The notes under the pieces are model-generated. The model was given only the letters and a program-made list of their open reading frames with translations, ran no database searches and was not told where the DNA came from. Below are positions 1 through 6,548 of a stretch of DNA of 12,172 bases, in pieces. The stretch spans positions 1 to 12,172 of the forward strand of contig JAUNAE010000076.1 in assembly GCA_030527765.1 (NCBI GenBank), given 5' to 3'. Position numbers and translations under genes: made by a program. The DNA is from Eubacteriales bacterium (GTDB taxonomy: Bacteria > Bacillota_A > Clostridia > Lachnospirales > Lachnospiraceae). The stretch's first letter is position 1. Each line of letters starts with the position of its first letter.

Positions 1-126
1 ATTCTGCTTTCAGCGGAACATGCTCCATCCCGTGTTTCAATTTTTTCATATATAATGCAAGCTAATGTTTCTGCTTCAGCGGATGTTTCTTTGTTCCCTG
101 CTTCCCTTTTCTAAGATGTTAGCTGT

Positions 127-942
127 TTATTCAGCGACAACGGGAATCGTGTTCACTCTTCTTCCCTGAACAACGTATCTTGTGGAAGAATCTCCGGTGC
201 AGGTGGAAAGAGTAATAATCGTATCCTTAATTGTCAAATCATCCGGTTTCTCCGGAAGCTGAGAATAACTCAGAATCTTTTTCTGATATTCTTCATATTC
301 CTGCCCCGGACCTTTGAACAATGTATAGGTGTCGCTGTTCACTGCAGTCACATAGGCCGCAATGATTTCATAGCGGTAACTTGCCTCCGGAGTAAATATC
401 CAGAAATATTTGCTCTTATCATAAGTTTCTGTGCCGCTTGTAAACTTTTTCAGCTGTCCGAACATGCTTCCATTCTTCATATTGTGTCCATATACAATGG
501 TATTGCAGTCACTGAAATCGGCACTGTTCTCGTAATCCACAAAAATCGTACCTGCGAAATTATAATTCTTTTCATAGGTGCGATGCAGATAAAAATCGTT
601 GTCTGTTCCGTGTACAACCGGATAGTTGATATCCGGAAGCGCCTCCACGTAAATCCAACCGTTCACATCCGTGTTGACACTGCGCAATTTGTCAAAATCA
701 ATCTGCATAGGCGGAACGATCTGCTCTCCTGCCTCTGTTGCTGTTGAATCCGGGGCCGGAGCCTCCGGTTCACGCTCGGTTACTGCCATATCGGCAATAG
801 AATTGTATTCATCGGTTCCTGCCTTGTACTCCTGATAAATCTGAAACAGATTGTATCCTGCAAAACAAAAAACTCCAATCGCAAGGATAAGAATCAATGT
901 CAGCAGCACATCTGCGACCCCTCGTTTCTTTTTTTTCTTCAT
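127..942 (-). CDS. srtB: Class B sortase (membrane-anchored cysteine transpeptidase)
   Basis: Sortases cut a C-terminal sorting motif of exported proteins and join it to the cell wall or another acceptor on the outer face of the membrane. The 271-residue protein has a Lys-rich start (MKKKKKRG), one membrane helix at about residues 11-35, an acidic/Pro linker (about 55-78), and then the catalytic domain. The catalytic His is H153 in YGHNM, the Cys is C248 in TLSTCTGD, and the Arg is R255 in RYVVQGR. The LSTC form and NGWIYV near residue 94 are typical of class B. Length is normal for the class. The start is set by AAAGGAGG about 6 nt upstream. No protein with an obvious sorting signal lies in the window, so the substrate is unknown. 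The class assignment is firm; whether it is a housekeeping or specialised SrtB cannot be told. Confidence 0.93.
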   Translation of the reverse strand: MKKKKKRGVADVLLTLILILAIGVFCFAGYNLFQIYQEYKAGTDEYNSIADMAVTEREPEAPAPDSTATEAGEQIVPPMQIDFDKLRSVNTDVNGWIYVEALPDINYPVVHGTDNDFYLHRTYEKNYNFAGTIFVDYENSADFSDCNTIVYGHNMKNGSMFGQLKKFTSGTETYDKSKYFWIFTPEASYRYEIIAAYVTAVNSDTYTLFKGPGQEYEEYQKKILSYSQLPEKPDDLTIKDTIITLSTCTGDSSTRYVVQGRRVNTIPVVAE

Positions 943-971
943 GAAACCCTCCTTTAGGCGAATCTTCCCTA

Positions 972-1000
972 ATTATACACCAAGTCTCCTTCTTTTTCCA
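972..1000 (-). promoter_or_regulatory. Putative sigma-A promoter of the sortase gene
   Basis: Read on the minus strand, a perfect -10 box TATAAT lies at 977-972. A 4/6 -35 box, TGGAAA, lies at 1000-995 with a 17-nt spacer. It would give a leader of about 25 nt ahead of the sortase start at 942. Predicted from sequence only. Confidence 0.5.
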
Positions 1001-1046
1001 CCGCATCTCATCGTCACATTTCTGTCTTTGGCTCTCTTTTCCACAG

Positions 1047-1075
1047 TTTTCAACAGTTCTTCTCTATGGTATAAT
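1047..1075 (+). promoter_or_regulatory. pfp: Putative extended -10 promoter of the phosphofructokinase gene
   Basis: An extended -10, TGGTATAAT, is at 1067-1075, with TATAAT at 1070-1075. TTTTCA (4/6 to the -35 consensus) is at 1047-1052, 17 nt upstream. Transcription would begin near 1082 and give a leader of about 110 nt. That leader contains a small perfect hairpin, TCTGCA-AAAA-TGCAGA, at 1103-1118. I recognise no riboswitch or T-box in it. Confidence 0.55.
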
Positions 1076-1194
1076 ATACTCATTAAACAGAGAGATCTGT
1101 AATCTGCAAAAATGCAGAATCAAAGCAGCTATTCAGTAATTATTCACTGCCTTTATAGTTACTCAGTATCTCTCGTAATTTTCAGGAGGCGCAC

Positions 1195-2424
1195 ATGAAA
1201 AAAAATGTCATCGCCGGTCAGTCCGGTGGACCTACTGCGGTCATCAACAGCAGTCTTTATGGTATCGTTTCTGAGAGTTATCGTCATCCGGATACTATCG
1301 GAAAGGTCTATGGAATGATCAACGGAATCGAAGGATTCCTTGAAGGAAGAATTCTGGATTTTGAATCTGCTCTTCCGGGTCACGAACTCAAGAAACTCAC
1401 CACTACTCCGGGAGCATACCTCGGTTCCTGCCGTAAGAAACTTCCGGATTCCCTGTCCGATCCGATTTACCCGGAGATTTTCCGTCGTTTTGAGGAATTA
1501 AATATTGGATGGTTTTTCTATGTAGGCGGCAATGATTCCATGGATACCGTGAGCAAGCTTTCCCGTTATGCAGCTCAGATCGGAAGCGATATCCGTGTCA
1601 TCGGCGAACCGAAAACCATCGACAACGATCTTGTCTGCACAGACCATACACCGGGATACGGCAGTGCTGCACGCTATGTAGCCGAGACTGTTCGTGAAAT
1701 CACGATGGATGCCAACGTATACGAGACCAAGTCTGTTACCATTCTTGAAATTATGGGAAGACATGCAGGATGGCTGACTGCAGCTTCCGTTCTTGCCCGC
1801 CGCCACCCGGAAGACAATCCACTTCTTGTTTATCTTCCGGAGCGTGATTTTGATCAGGATGAATTTCTGAAGAGTGTGGAGGCATGTCTCCAAAAGAATT
1901 GCAACGTTGTTGTCTGTGTTTCCGAAGGTATTCATGACAAAAACGGCACCTTCATCTGCGAGTATGACAGTTCGGTAGGAACCGACAACTTCGGTCACAA
2001 AATGCTTGCAGGCTGCGGCAAATATCTTGAGAATCTTGTCCGCAATACTCTGAACGTCAAGGCACGTTCTGTAGAATTTAATGTCAGTCAGCGCTGCTCT
2101 GCTGCCATGATGTCCGCAACGGATCAGCAGGAAGCCATTGCAGCCGGCGAATTCGGTGTCCGCGCGGCTCTGGATGGAGTAACCGGAATGATGATTGCAT
2201 TCCGCAGAGAAGAAACCGCTGATGGTTCTTATAAGATGGAATGTGAACTTCATGATGTCAACGAAATCTGCAATGCAGAAAAGCCGGTTCCGCAGGAATG
2301 GATCACTGCTGACGGCACAGATTTGACAGAAGACTTCATCAAGTATGCACGTCCTCTGATTCAGGGAACGGTAGAGATTCCACTGGATGAGAACGGACTT
2401 CCGGCTTTCGCGTCACGAAAATAA
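1195..2424 (+). CDS. pfp: 6-phosphofructokinase, PPi-dependent type
   Basis: This cytoplasmic enzyme of glycolysis phosphorylates fructose 6-phosphate to fructose 1,6-bisphosphate, probably with pyrophosphate as donor and so reversibly. The 409-residue protein starts with the phosphate-binding GQSGGPTAVIN (8-18). It has GGNDS at 111-115, PKTIDND at 139-145 with the catalytic base D143, TPGYGSAARY at 152-161 and MGRHAGW at 187-193. ATP-dependent enzymes carry Gly at the second variable position of GGDGS and Gly before TIDND. Here these are D114 and K140, the pair known to favour PPi and block ATP. N113 replaces the usual first Asp of GGD(D/G)S. The start follows AGGAGG with a 5-nt spacer. The gene appears monocistronic, with its own promoter and a strong terminator. 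The family is certain; phosphate donor is inferred from the two residues. Confidence 0.93.
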   Translation: MKKNVIAGQSGGPTAVINSSLYGIVSESYRHPDTIGKVYGMINGIEGFLEGRILDFESALPGHELKKLTTTPGAYLGSCRKKLPDSLSDPIYPEIFRRFEELNIGWFFYVGGNDSMDTVSKLSRYAAQIGSDIRVIGEPKTIDNDLVCTDHTPGYGSAARYVAETVREITMDANVYETKSVTILEIMGRHAGWLTAASVLARRHPEDNPLLVYLPERDFDQDEFLKSVEACLQKNCNVVVCVSEGIHDKNGTFICEYDSSVGTDNFGHKMLAGCGKYLENLVRNTLNVKARSVEFNVSQRCSAAMMSATDQQEAIAAGEFGVRAALDGVTGMMIAFRREETADGSYKMECELHDVNEICNAEKPVPQEWITADGTDLTEDFIKYARPLIQGTVEIPLDENGLPAFASRK

Positions 2425-2440
2425 TTAAGATTGTGTTCAA

Positions 2441-2494
2441 AAAGCTCCCGACAAATGCGACAATCCACATTTGCCGGGAGCTTTTATATTTTTT
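2441..2494 (+). terminator. Rho-independent terminator after the phosphofructokinase gene
   Basis: The left arm AAAGCTCCCG (2441-2450) and CAAATG (2452-2457) pairs with CATTTG (2468-2473) and CGGGAGCTTT (2475-2484). A single A·C mismatch (2451/2474) interrupts the stem and the loop has 10 nt. A T-rich tail runs to 2494. The five A's just before the stem would form a T-run on the other strand, so it may also stop leftward transcription from the lgt operon. Confidence 0.9.
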
Positions 2495-2551
2495 CCTGAG
2501 ATGCAACGCCACATGATACTCGTTTTATGCAAAATCATTTTACAAAACGGT

Positions 2552-2603
2552 TTTTAACCGAACCAGGCAAGTAGCGAGGCGGATTGCGAATATCCGTTTG
2601 ACT
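2552..2603 (+). repeat. Dispersed intergenic repeat, copy A
   Basis: These 52 bp align without gaps to 10042-10093, with 44 identities. The last 29 bp also align to the reverse complement of 12144-12172, with 23 identities. The 3' half can fold into an 8-bp stem, AGGCGGAT (2577-2584) with ATCCGTTT (2592-2599), including two G·T pairs and a 7-nt loop. It lies between the pfp terminator and the 3' end of lgt. I do not recognise the family. Confidence 0.8.
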
Positions 2604-2624
2604 TACAATGTAATGCATTCAAAA

Positions 2625-3410
2625 TCAGACCTTTTCTCTCTCCTTCTCTTTGACATCCCGTCCGAATTTCGCAATTCCAAGATACAGAAGAACCCCTGCG
2701 CCGAAGGTAAAAATTCCGATAAACTGGGAAGTGGACAACGCTCCCACGCTTCCTCTTTCCAGATCTCCCCGAAAGAACTCCAGTACAAATCGTCCAAGGC
2801 TGTAAAAGATCAAATAGCATGCCGCCACCTGGCCGCTTTTTTTGACTTTTTTTGCCAGATACACAAGCAGAAAGAAATGGCAAAAGTCTAAAAGACTGGA
2901 ATAAATCTGTGTCGGTATGAGCGGCACTCCATTTGGCGCAAACTCTGACTCATGAAATGTCACCGCCAAAAGGGAATCCGTTGTCTTTCCGTAGCAGCAG
3001 CCTGCCAGAAAACATCCCAGTCTTCCAAATCCCTGGGCAAGGGCGATGGAAGGCATTGCCAGATCAAAGTAATCCAGAAACTCCATTTTTCGGATCTTGC
3101 AGTACACAAGTCCACAGAGAATTCCTCCGATAATTCCGCCAAACACGACGAATCCGTCTGCGGGATTTCCAAGGTAAACCATAGGATTTCTGAGAAAGTT
3201 CTTCCACTCTGTGATCCAGAACATGATTTTTGCGAAAGCAAATCCTCCGATTGCACAGGTGACAAAAAGGCCAAACACCTTTTCCTGATCCAATTTCTTT
3301 TTGTACGCCCGAAACTCCAGTGTATAATAACAGAACACAATGCCGATGGCGATCATCAGCCCATATCCATATACCGTGAAGGATCCGATATGCAATAATT
3401 CGTTTTTCAT
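2625..3410 (-). CDS. lgt: Prolipoprotein diacylglyceryl transferase (Lgt) family protein
   Basis: Lgt moves diacylglycerol from phosphatidylglycerol onto the lipobox Cys of prolipoproteins in the membrane, the first step of lipoprotein maturation. The 261-residue polytopic protein matches by its overall layout and by GFGRLGCFLAGCCYG (127-141), the counterpart of the Lgt signature GRxGNFxNxExxG. R130 aligns with the essential Arg of that signature. PTQIY is at 166-170 and YSLGRFVLEFFRGD at 203-216, with a second conserved Arg at 207. It is divergent. The signature Asn residues are replaced by Cys/Ala/Gly, and the position usually held by a conserved His before GG (FHGG in E. coli) is Phe (VVFGG, 88-92). 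GAGG lies 6 nt before the ATG. It is the last gene of a leftward operon, 42 nt after the arginase-like gene. It could be a true Lgt or a paralogue with altered activity. Confidence 0.85.
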   Translation of the reverse strand: MKNELLHIGSFTVYGYGLMIAIGIVFCYYTLEFRAYKKKLDQEKVFGLFVTCAIGGFAFAKIMFWITEWKNFLRNPMVYLGNPADGFVVFGGIIGGILCGLVYCKIRKMEFLDYFDLAMPSIALAQGFGRLGCFLAGCCYGKTTDSLLAVTFHESEFAPNGVPLIPTQIYSSLLDFCHFFLLVYLAKKVKKSGQVAACYLIFYSLGRFVLEFFRGDLERGSVGALSTSQFIGIFTFGAGVLLYLGIAKFGRDVKEKEREKV

Positions 3411-3452
3411 AATTCCTCACTAAATGTATTGAATGTCCGCTTTACAAGATTT

Positions 3453-4244
3453 TTATCTCTGCATGAGCTGAATAATTGCAAGGTCTGCTCTTTCATTTAA
3501 GCCGTTATCCTCAGCATTTTCCATATCACAGCTTCCGCAAAGATCAATGCCAAGAATGATTTCTTCGTTCTCCCTTTTCCAGATAAGAATCTCTTCCAAA
3601 AGGGCCATGAGTTCCGTAAGTCTCATATCCCCCTGAGACCAGGTCGTTCTTGCATCCTCTGTACAAAGTACATCCTTGTCAATGGAGATGTATAGAGGAA
3701 GTTTAGGATCAAGCTCCTGCAGCACTTCTCTAATCCAGGATGACCGTTCAGCTGGATCAAGCAGCTCTTCCCTGCTGCTTCTCAGGTATTCTTTGCTGAA
3801 AAACCGGATTCGTTCCTTCAAATTTTCCTGTACCGGAGCATAATCCTCTTCCCCGGGTCCGATAAGCAGCACCTTTTTGAGATTTTCCATCTCTTCCATG
3901 CTGTCGAAAAGCCAGCCTCCGCAGGATAAGATTCCTCCAAATGCCGGCGGCTGAAGATCTGTATGATTGTCCAGCATCAACAATTGAAAATCCGCTTTGT
4001 ATTTTTCCATCCAGAATTTTGTCAGATAATGATAATTGCCGGAATCGATACAATGAATTCCGGCAACTGACTCAGATGAAATTCTGCTGCGGAGAGTTTC
4101 CGCCGCAGAATCATCGCAATAACAATTGGTACCTGTAATATCTCTGCAGGAAATCCACACTGCATTTTCCGGTGGATTCTGCCAGTTCTCATAAATTCCG
4201 GATACATTCATAATCACGAGAAAATGTTTCCCTGATTCCGTCAT
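3453..4244 (-). CDS. Arginase/agmatinase-fold (ureohydrolase superfamily) protein
   Basis: Ureohydrolases use a two-metal (usually Mn) centre to hydrolyse guanidino compounds or to deacetylate; the substrate here is unknown. From the ATG at 4244 the protein has 263 residues. The metal-binding blocks are in family order: SGNYHY (68-73, H72, replacing GGDHS), LDNHTD (91-96, with D92, H94 and D96, like DAHxD) and SIDKDVL (187-193, D189 and D191, like SxDxD). The classic C-terminal TGTPxPGG and VExNP blocks are not recognisable; TTWSQGDM and GIDLCGSC stand in their place, so it is unlikely to be a standard arginase. A longer GTG start at 4253 is possible, but GAGGAG lies 8 nt before the ATG and directly abuts the GTG. 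The ATG overlaps the TGA of the DUF308 gene (ATGA), which implies translational coupling. Confidence 0.8.
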   Translation of the reverse strand: MTESGKHFLVIMNVSGIYENWQNPPENAVWISCRDITGTNCYCDDSAAETLRSRISSESVAGIHCIDSGNYHYLTKFWMEKYKADFQLLMLDNHTDLQPPAFGGILSCGGWLFDSMEEMENLKKVLLIGPGEEDYAPVQENLKERIRFFSKEYLRSSREELLDPAERSSWIREVLQELDPKLPLYISIDKDVLCTEDARTTWSQGDMRLTELMALLEEILIWKRENEEIILGIDLCGSCDMENAEDNGLNERADLAIIQLMQR

Positions 4245-5011
4245 GATATCCACTCCTCAAGTTTTGATTCGCTGTTGTCCGGAAGAGACGGAACGGTTCC
4301 TTCCGGCTCACCCTGTGTTTCCGGTGAAATCACAACGCCGTCAATAATCTCTTCTTCCTCGTGAGTGTAAGAAGCTGCATAGGAAGGATCGTACTCCTCA
4401 TACTCCTCTCCGGATTTCTTCTCCTTCGGTACTTCTTCCTCTGCTGCGGCCTCTTCCCCGGTTGTCTTCTGCTGTGCTTTCAACATTTTGTGATAATACA
4501 CATAGAACACAATATCCGCAACACCGTTTACAACAAACAGGATACCCGCAACAACCACCATCTGCACAACCTTGGAAAATGGATTCCACATGAGTCCAAG
4601 ACCAAGGATCAAAAACAGCAGACTGGCGAACAAATATGTTTTCCACAGTTCAACTTCCAGTTTACGAAGTCTTTTGGCAGCCCGAAATACCCACACGCAG
4701 TCTACGACAAGCATGGCTCCCAGAAGACCGGAAAGCATTTTTACAACAACCTGCGGATAGCGAAAGAAAAAGATTCCAAGTAGAAGGACAATCACTCCCG
4801 TGAACATATCAAGGACCGTTGTCTCCTTCGATTCCTTCAAATAAGAGTACAGATGAAAACATCCTGTTACCATCAGAACGATCCCGAAAATAACTTTTGT
4901 GATGACCCGAATCATTTCAGCTGGGAATACACACATCAGAATACCAAGTATGATAAAAATTACGGATGAAAACAGTTCCCCGTATAAAAACGAAAAGATC
5001 TTTTTTTTCAT
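4241..5011 (-). CDS. DUF308/HdeD-like six-helix membrane protein with acidic tail
   Basis: From the ATG at 5011 the product has 256 residues. Six membrane segments fall at about 13-30, 36-57, 69-84, 89-108, 123-142 and 148-172, in the paired-helix pattern of the HdeD/DUF308 family. A soluble tail (about 181-256) follows, rich in Glu with Pro and Lys, including EEEEIIDG. HdeD of E. coli is linked to acid resistance, but the molecular role of DUF308 proteins is not established and I assign none. A start 15 codons further upstream is open, but the chosen ATG has AGGGGGAAATGCA just before it and gives the usual Lys-rich N-terminus (MKKKIFSF). It is the first gene of the leftward operon with the arginase-like gene (ATGA overlap) and lgt. 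Confidence 0.82.
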   Translation of the reverse strand: MKKKIFSFLYGELFSSVIFIILGILMCVFPAEMIRVITKVIFGIVLMVTGCFHLYSYLKESKETTVLDMFTGVIVLLLGIFFFRYPQVVVKMLSGLLGAMLVVDCVWVFRAAKRLRKLEVELWKTYLFASLLFLILGLGLMWNPFSKVVQMVVVAGILFVVNGVADIVFYVYYHKMLKAQQKTTGEEAAAEEEVPKEKKSGEEYEEYDPSYAASYTHEEEEIIDGVVISPETQGEPEGTVPSLPDNSESKLEEWIS

Positions 5012-5083
5012 TGCATTTCCCCCTTTTACTCGTAAGTATATCTCGAATCCCATCATCCGTCCAGAAGAATATGATCGCCGCTA

Positions 5084-5138
5084 GGAAAACTCCCGTTTTC
5101 CCCACTCGTCTCAGTCGGGGATTTAGCCCCCCACTGAG
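5084..5138. promoter_or_regulatory. Two tandem hairpins in the divergent intergenic region
   Basis: Hairpin 1 is GGAAAAC (5084-5090), loop TCCC, GTTTTCC (5095-5101), a perfect 7-bp stem. Hairpin 2 is CTCAGT (5110-5115) with ACTGAG (5133-5138), plus GGGG (5117-5120) with CCCC (5127-5130) around the loop ATTTAG. Internal C or CC bulges separate the two parts. Neither has a clear T-run on either strand. Read leftward they would lie in the leader of the DUF308 operon; read rightward they lie upstream of the SGNH promoter. Their function is unknown: a leader RNA, an operator region or a dispersed repeat are all possible. Confidence 0.55.
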
Positions 5139-5159
5139 GTAAAAATCTATAAGATTCTC

Positions 5160-5188
5160 TTGCGGTATTCCTGCAATCCCATTATAAT
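5160..5188 (+). promoter_or_regulatory. Putative promoter of the SGNH-DUF4358-MBOAT-DHHW operon
   Basis: A perfect TATAAT is at 5183-5188 and TTGCGG (3/6) at 5160-5165, with a 17-nt spacer. Transcription would begin near 5195, about 30 nt before the TTG start of the first gene. The promoter for the opposite DUF308 operon is less clear; a weak TATAGA-like box on the minus strand lies near 5145-5152, next to this one. Confidence 0.5.
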
Positions 5189-5224
5189 AGGTACGAATTT
5201 GCGTAAAAGAAAGAAGGAAAAAGA

Positions 5225-6049
5225 TTGAAAAAGCAAGGAAAATCCAAACATCCGGCATTGATTTCAAGGACTTTGGGAATTGCCGTCTCAGTAATTCTGG
5301 TAACCGCCGCCGGTGTTTTTTTTGTGTCTAATCATTCTCATGCTACAGAAGATGCCGCTGTGCGCCAGACGGTAGCCCGTCTGCAGGAACTGGAAAACCA
5401 GGATATCACAGCTGCAGAAACTGCACTTCGGGATCAGACAGCGGAAACTGCTGCCCCAACTCTCTCAAGCGACGAAATCCGTACCAATATTCTGAACGGA
5501 AATCTGCTGGGGGATATCGAGATCCGTCAGGCTTTCAAAGGAACGGTCATTCTCGGTGACTCCATCACCGAATCCATCTGGGAATATGGCTATCTTGACA
5601 CGGATGTTGTCATTAGTCAGCGAGGCATGTCCGTCGCTTCCGCAGGAGATCTGATTGCAACCGCCATCAACATCAACCCAACCGTTGTATTCATGTCCTT
5701 TGGAACCAACGATCTGGAAACTTTTCTGGATGATACGGAAGGTTTTATTTCCGGTTACAGGGAACAGGTGAAGAAAATTCAGGAGTCGCTTCCGGGAGTT
5801 CCTATTTATGTGAACCTGGTTCTTCCAATCACAGATGACGCCATCAACAATACTCCGGCACTTCAGTACTATCCACAGTACAATGAGGCACTCCTCACGA
5901 TGTGCGCGGATATGGGACTTACCCCGATTGACAACGCTTTTATTGTAGAAAACAACCCATGGTTATACGAGCCTGACGGTCAGCATGTCATTGCAGAATA
6001 CTATCCTCAGTGGCTGACAAATATGGCAGAAATGGCAGGTCTGGCATGA
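5225..6049 (+). CDS. Membrane-anchored extracellular SGNH/GDSL hydrolase
   Basis: This SGNH-fold esterase or acyltransferase should act on the outer face of the membrane on an unknown ester. The 274-residue protein has a Lys-rich N-terminus and one membrane helix (about 11-34). A variable linker (about 40-100) is followed by the catalytic domain. All four blocks are intact: GDSIT with S113, QRGMS with G134, FGTND with N162, and PDGQH with D251 and H254. It begins with TTG, placed 6 nt after AAGGA. The next in-frame ATG is at residue 135, past the catalytic Ser, so the TTG or another non-ATG start must be used. Its TGA overlaps the ATG of the DUF4358 gene. The shared operon with an MBOAT suggests a part in adding acyl groups to a surface glycan or removing them. 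Confidence 0.9.
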   Translation: MKKQGKSKHPALISRTLGIAVSVILVTAAGVFFVSNHSHATEDAAVRQTVARLQELENQDITAAETALRDQTAETAAPTLSSDEIRTNILNGNLLGDIEIRQAFKGTVILGDSITESIWEYGYLDTDVVISQRGMSVASAGDLIATAININPTVVFMSFGTNDLETFLDDTEGFISGYREQVKKIQESLPGVPIYVNLVLPITDDAINNTPALQYYPQYNEALLTMCADMGLTPIDNAFIVENNPWLYEPDGQHVIAEYYPQWLTNMAEMAGLA

Positions 6050-6525
6050 TGAATAATACGACAAGATTCATACTCAAAATTTTCTCTGTAGTTGTACTGG
6101 CAGCCTTTCTGGGCTCTCTGTTTTTCTCAAACTATGCTAAGAATATCCCAATGGAGCAGATCACTTCCGTTATGGAGCAGCACAGTGAGCTAACTTCTCT
6201 TCAGAAGCGTGGGCAAAAAGATATTCAGCGCTATTTCAAAATCACAGAACTTCCGGATTCCGAATTTTTATTTTACAAAGCAGTGTCTCCTATGTCTGTC
6301 GATGAGGTTATGATTGTGAAAGCCCGCAGCAAACAGCAGGCAGATGAATTTCTCGAAAAAGCCGAGGCTCATCTTGAAAGCCAGAAAAATATTTTCGGGG
6401 CTTACGGCACTGATCAGATGGGAATTCTCGGAGAAGCCGTGGTTGCCTCTCGCGGAAACTACGTGTACTATTTCTGCGGTCCGGATGCAGCCACTTTGAG
6501 TGATGCGTTTCTGAAACTTATCTAA
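6046..6525 (+). CDS. DUF4358 domain protein, membrane-anchored
   Basis: This is a 159-residue protein of unknown function. It has an N-terminal membrane helix (about 8-27) and an extracellular domain that fits my memory of DUF4358. That domain begins near QKRGQKDIQRYF (53-64), continues through DEVMIVKARSKQQADEF (86-102), and ends with YGTDQ (120-124) and RGNYVYY (136-142). Many DUF4358 proteins are lipoproteins; this one shows no lipobox Cys and seems helix-anchored. The ATG at 6046 overlaps the TGA of the SGNH gene (ATGA), and a second Met follows at once at 6049, so either could start. The overlap indicates translational coupling. Its place between the SGNH and MBOAT genes suggests it belongs to the same surface-modification machinery, perhaps as a scaffold; that is inference. 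Confidence 0.8.
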   Translation: MMNNTTRFILKIFSVVVLAAFLGSLFFSNYAKNIPMEQITSVMEQHSELTSLQKRGQKDIQRYFKITELPDSEFLFYKAVSPMSVDEVMIVKARSKQQADEFLEKAEAHLESQKNIFGAYGTDQMGILGEAVVASRGNYVYYFCGPDAATLSDAFLKLI

Positions 6526-6548
6526 CTAGAAAATGGAGTAAATGTATT

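Noticed and set aside
1..49. Open frame on the minus strand beginning MKKLKHGMEHVPLKAE and running off the left edge
   Set aside because: Only 16 codons are visible, there is no Shine-Dalgarno sequence before the ATG at 49, and nothing in it is recognisable. A partial gene cannot be excluded.
2..83. Short direct repeat, 2-17 and 69-83 (15 of 16 positions with one gap), 3' of the sortase gene
   Set aside because: A single short pair with no sign of a target duplication, hairpin or T-run. No convincing sortase terminator was seen in 1-126.
484..747. Opposite-strand and alternative-frame open frames inside the sortase, phosphofructokinase, lgt, MBOAT and asparagine-synthase-like genes
   Set aside because: They overlap genes with clear family motifs, lack good ribosome binding sites, and their translations show no recognisable domain.
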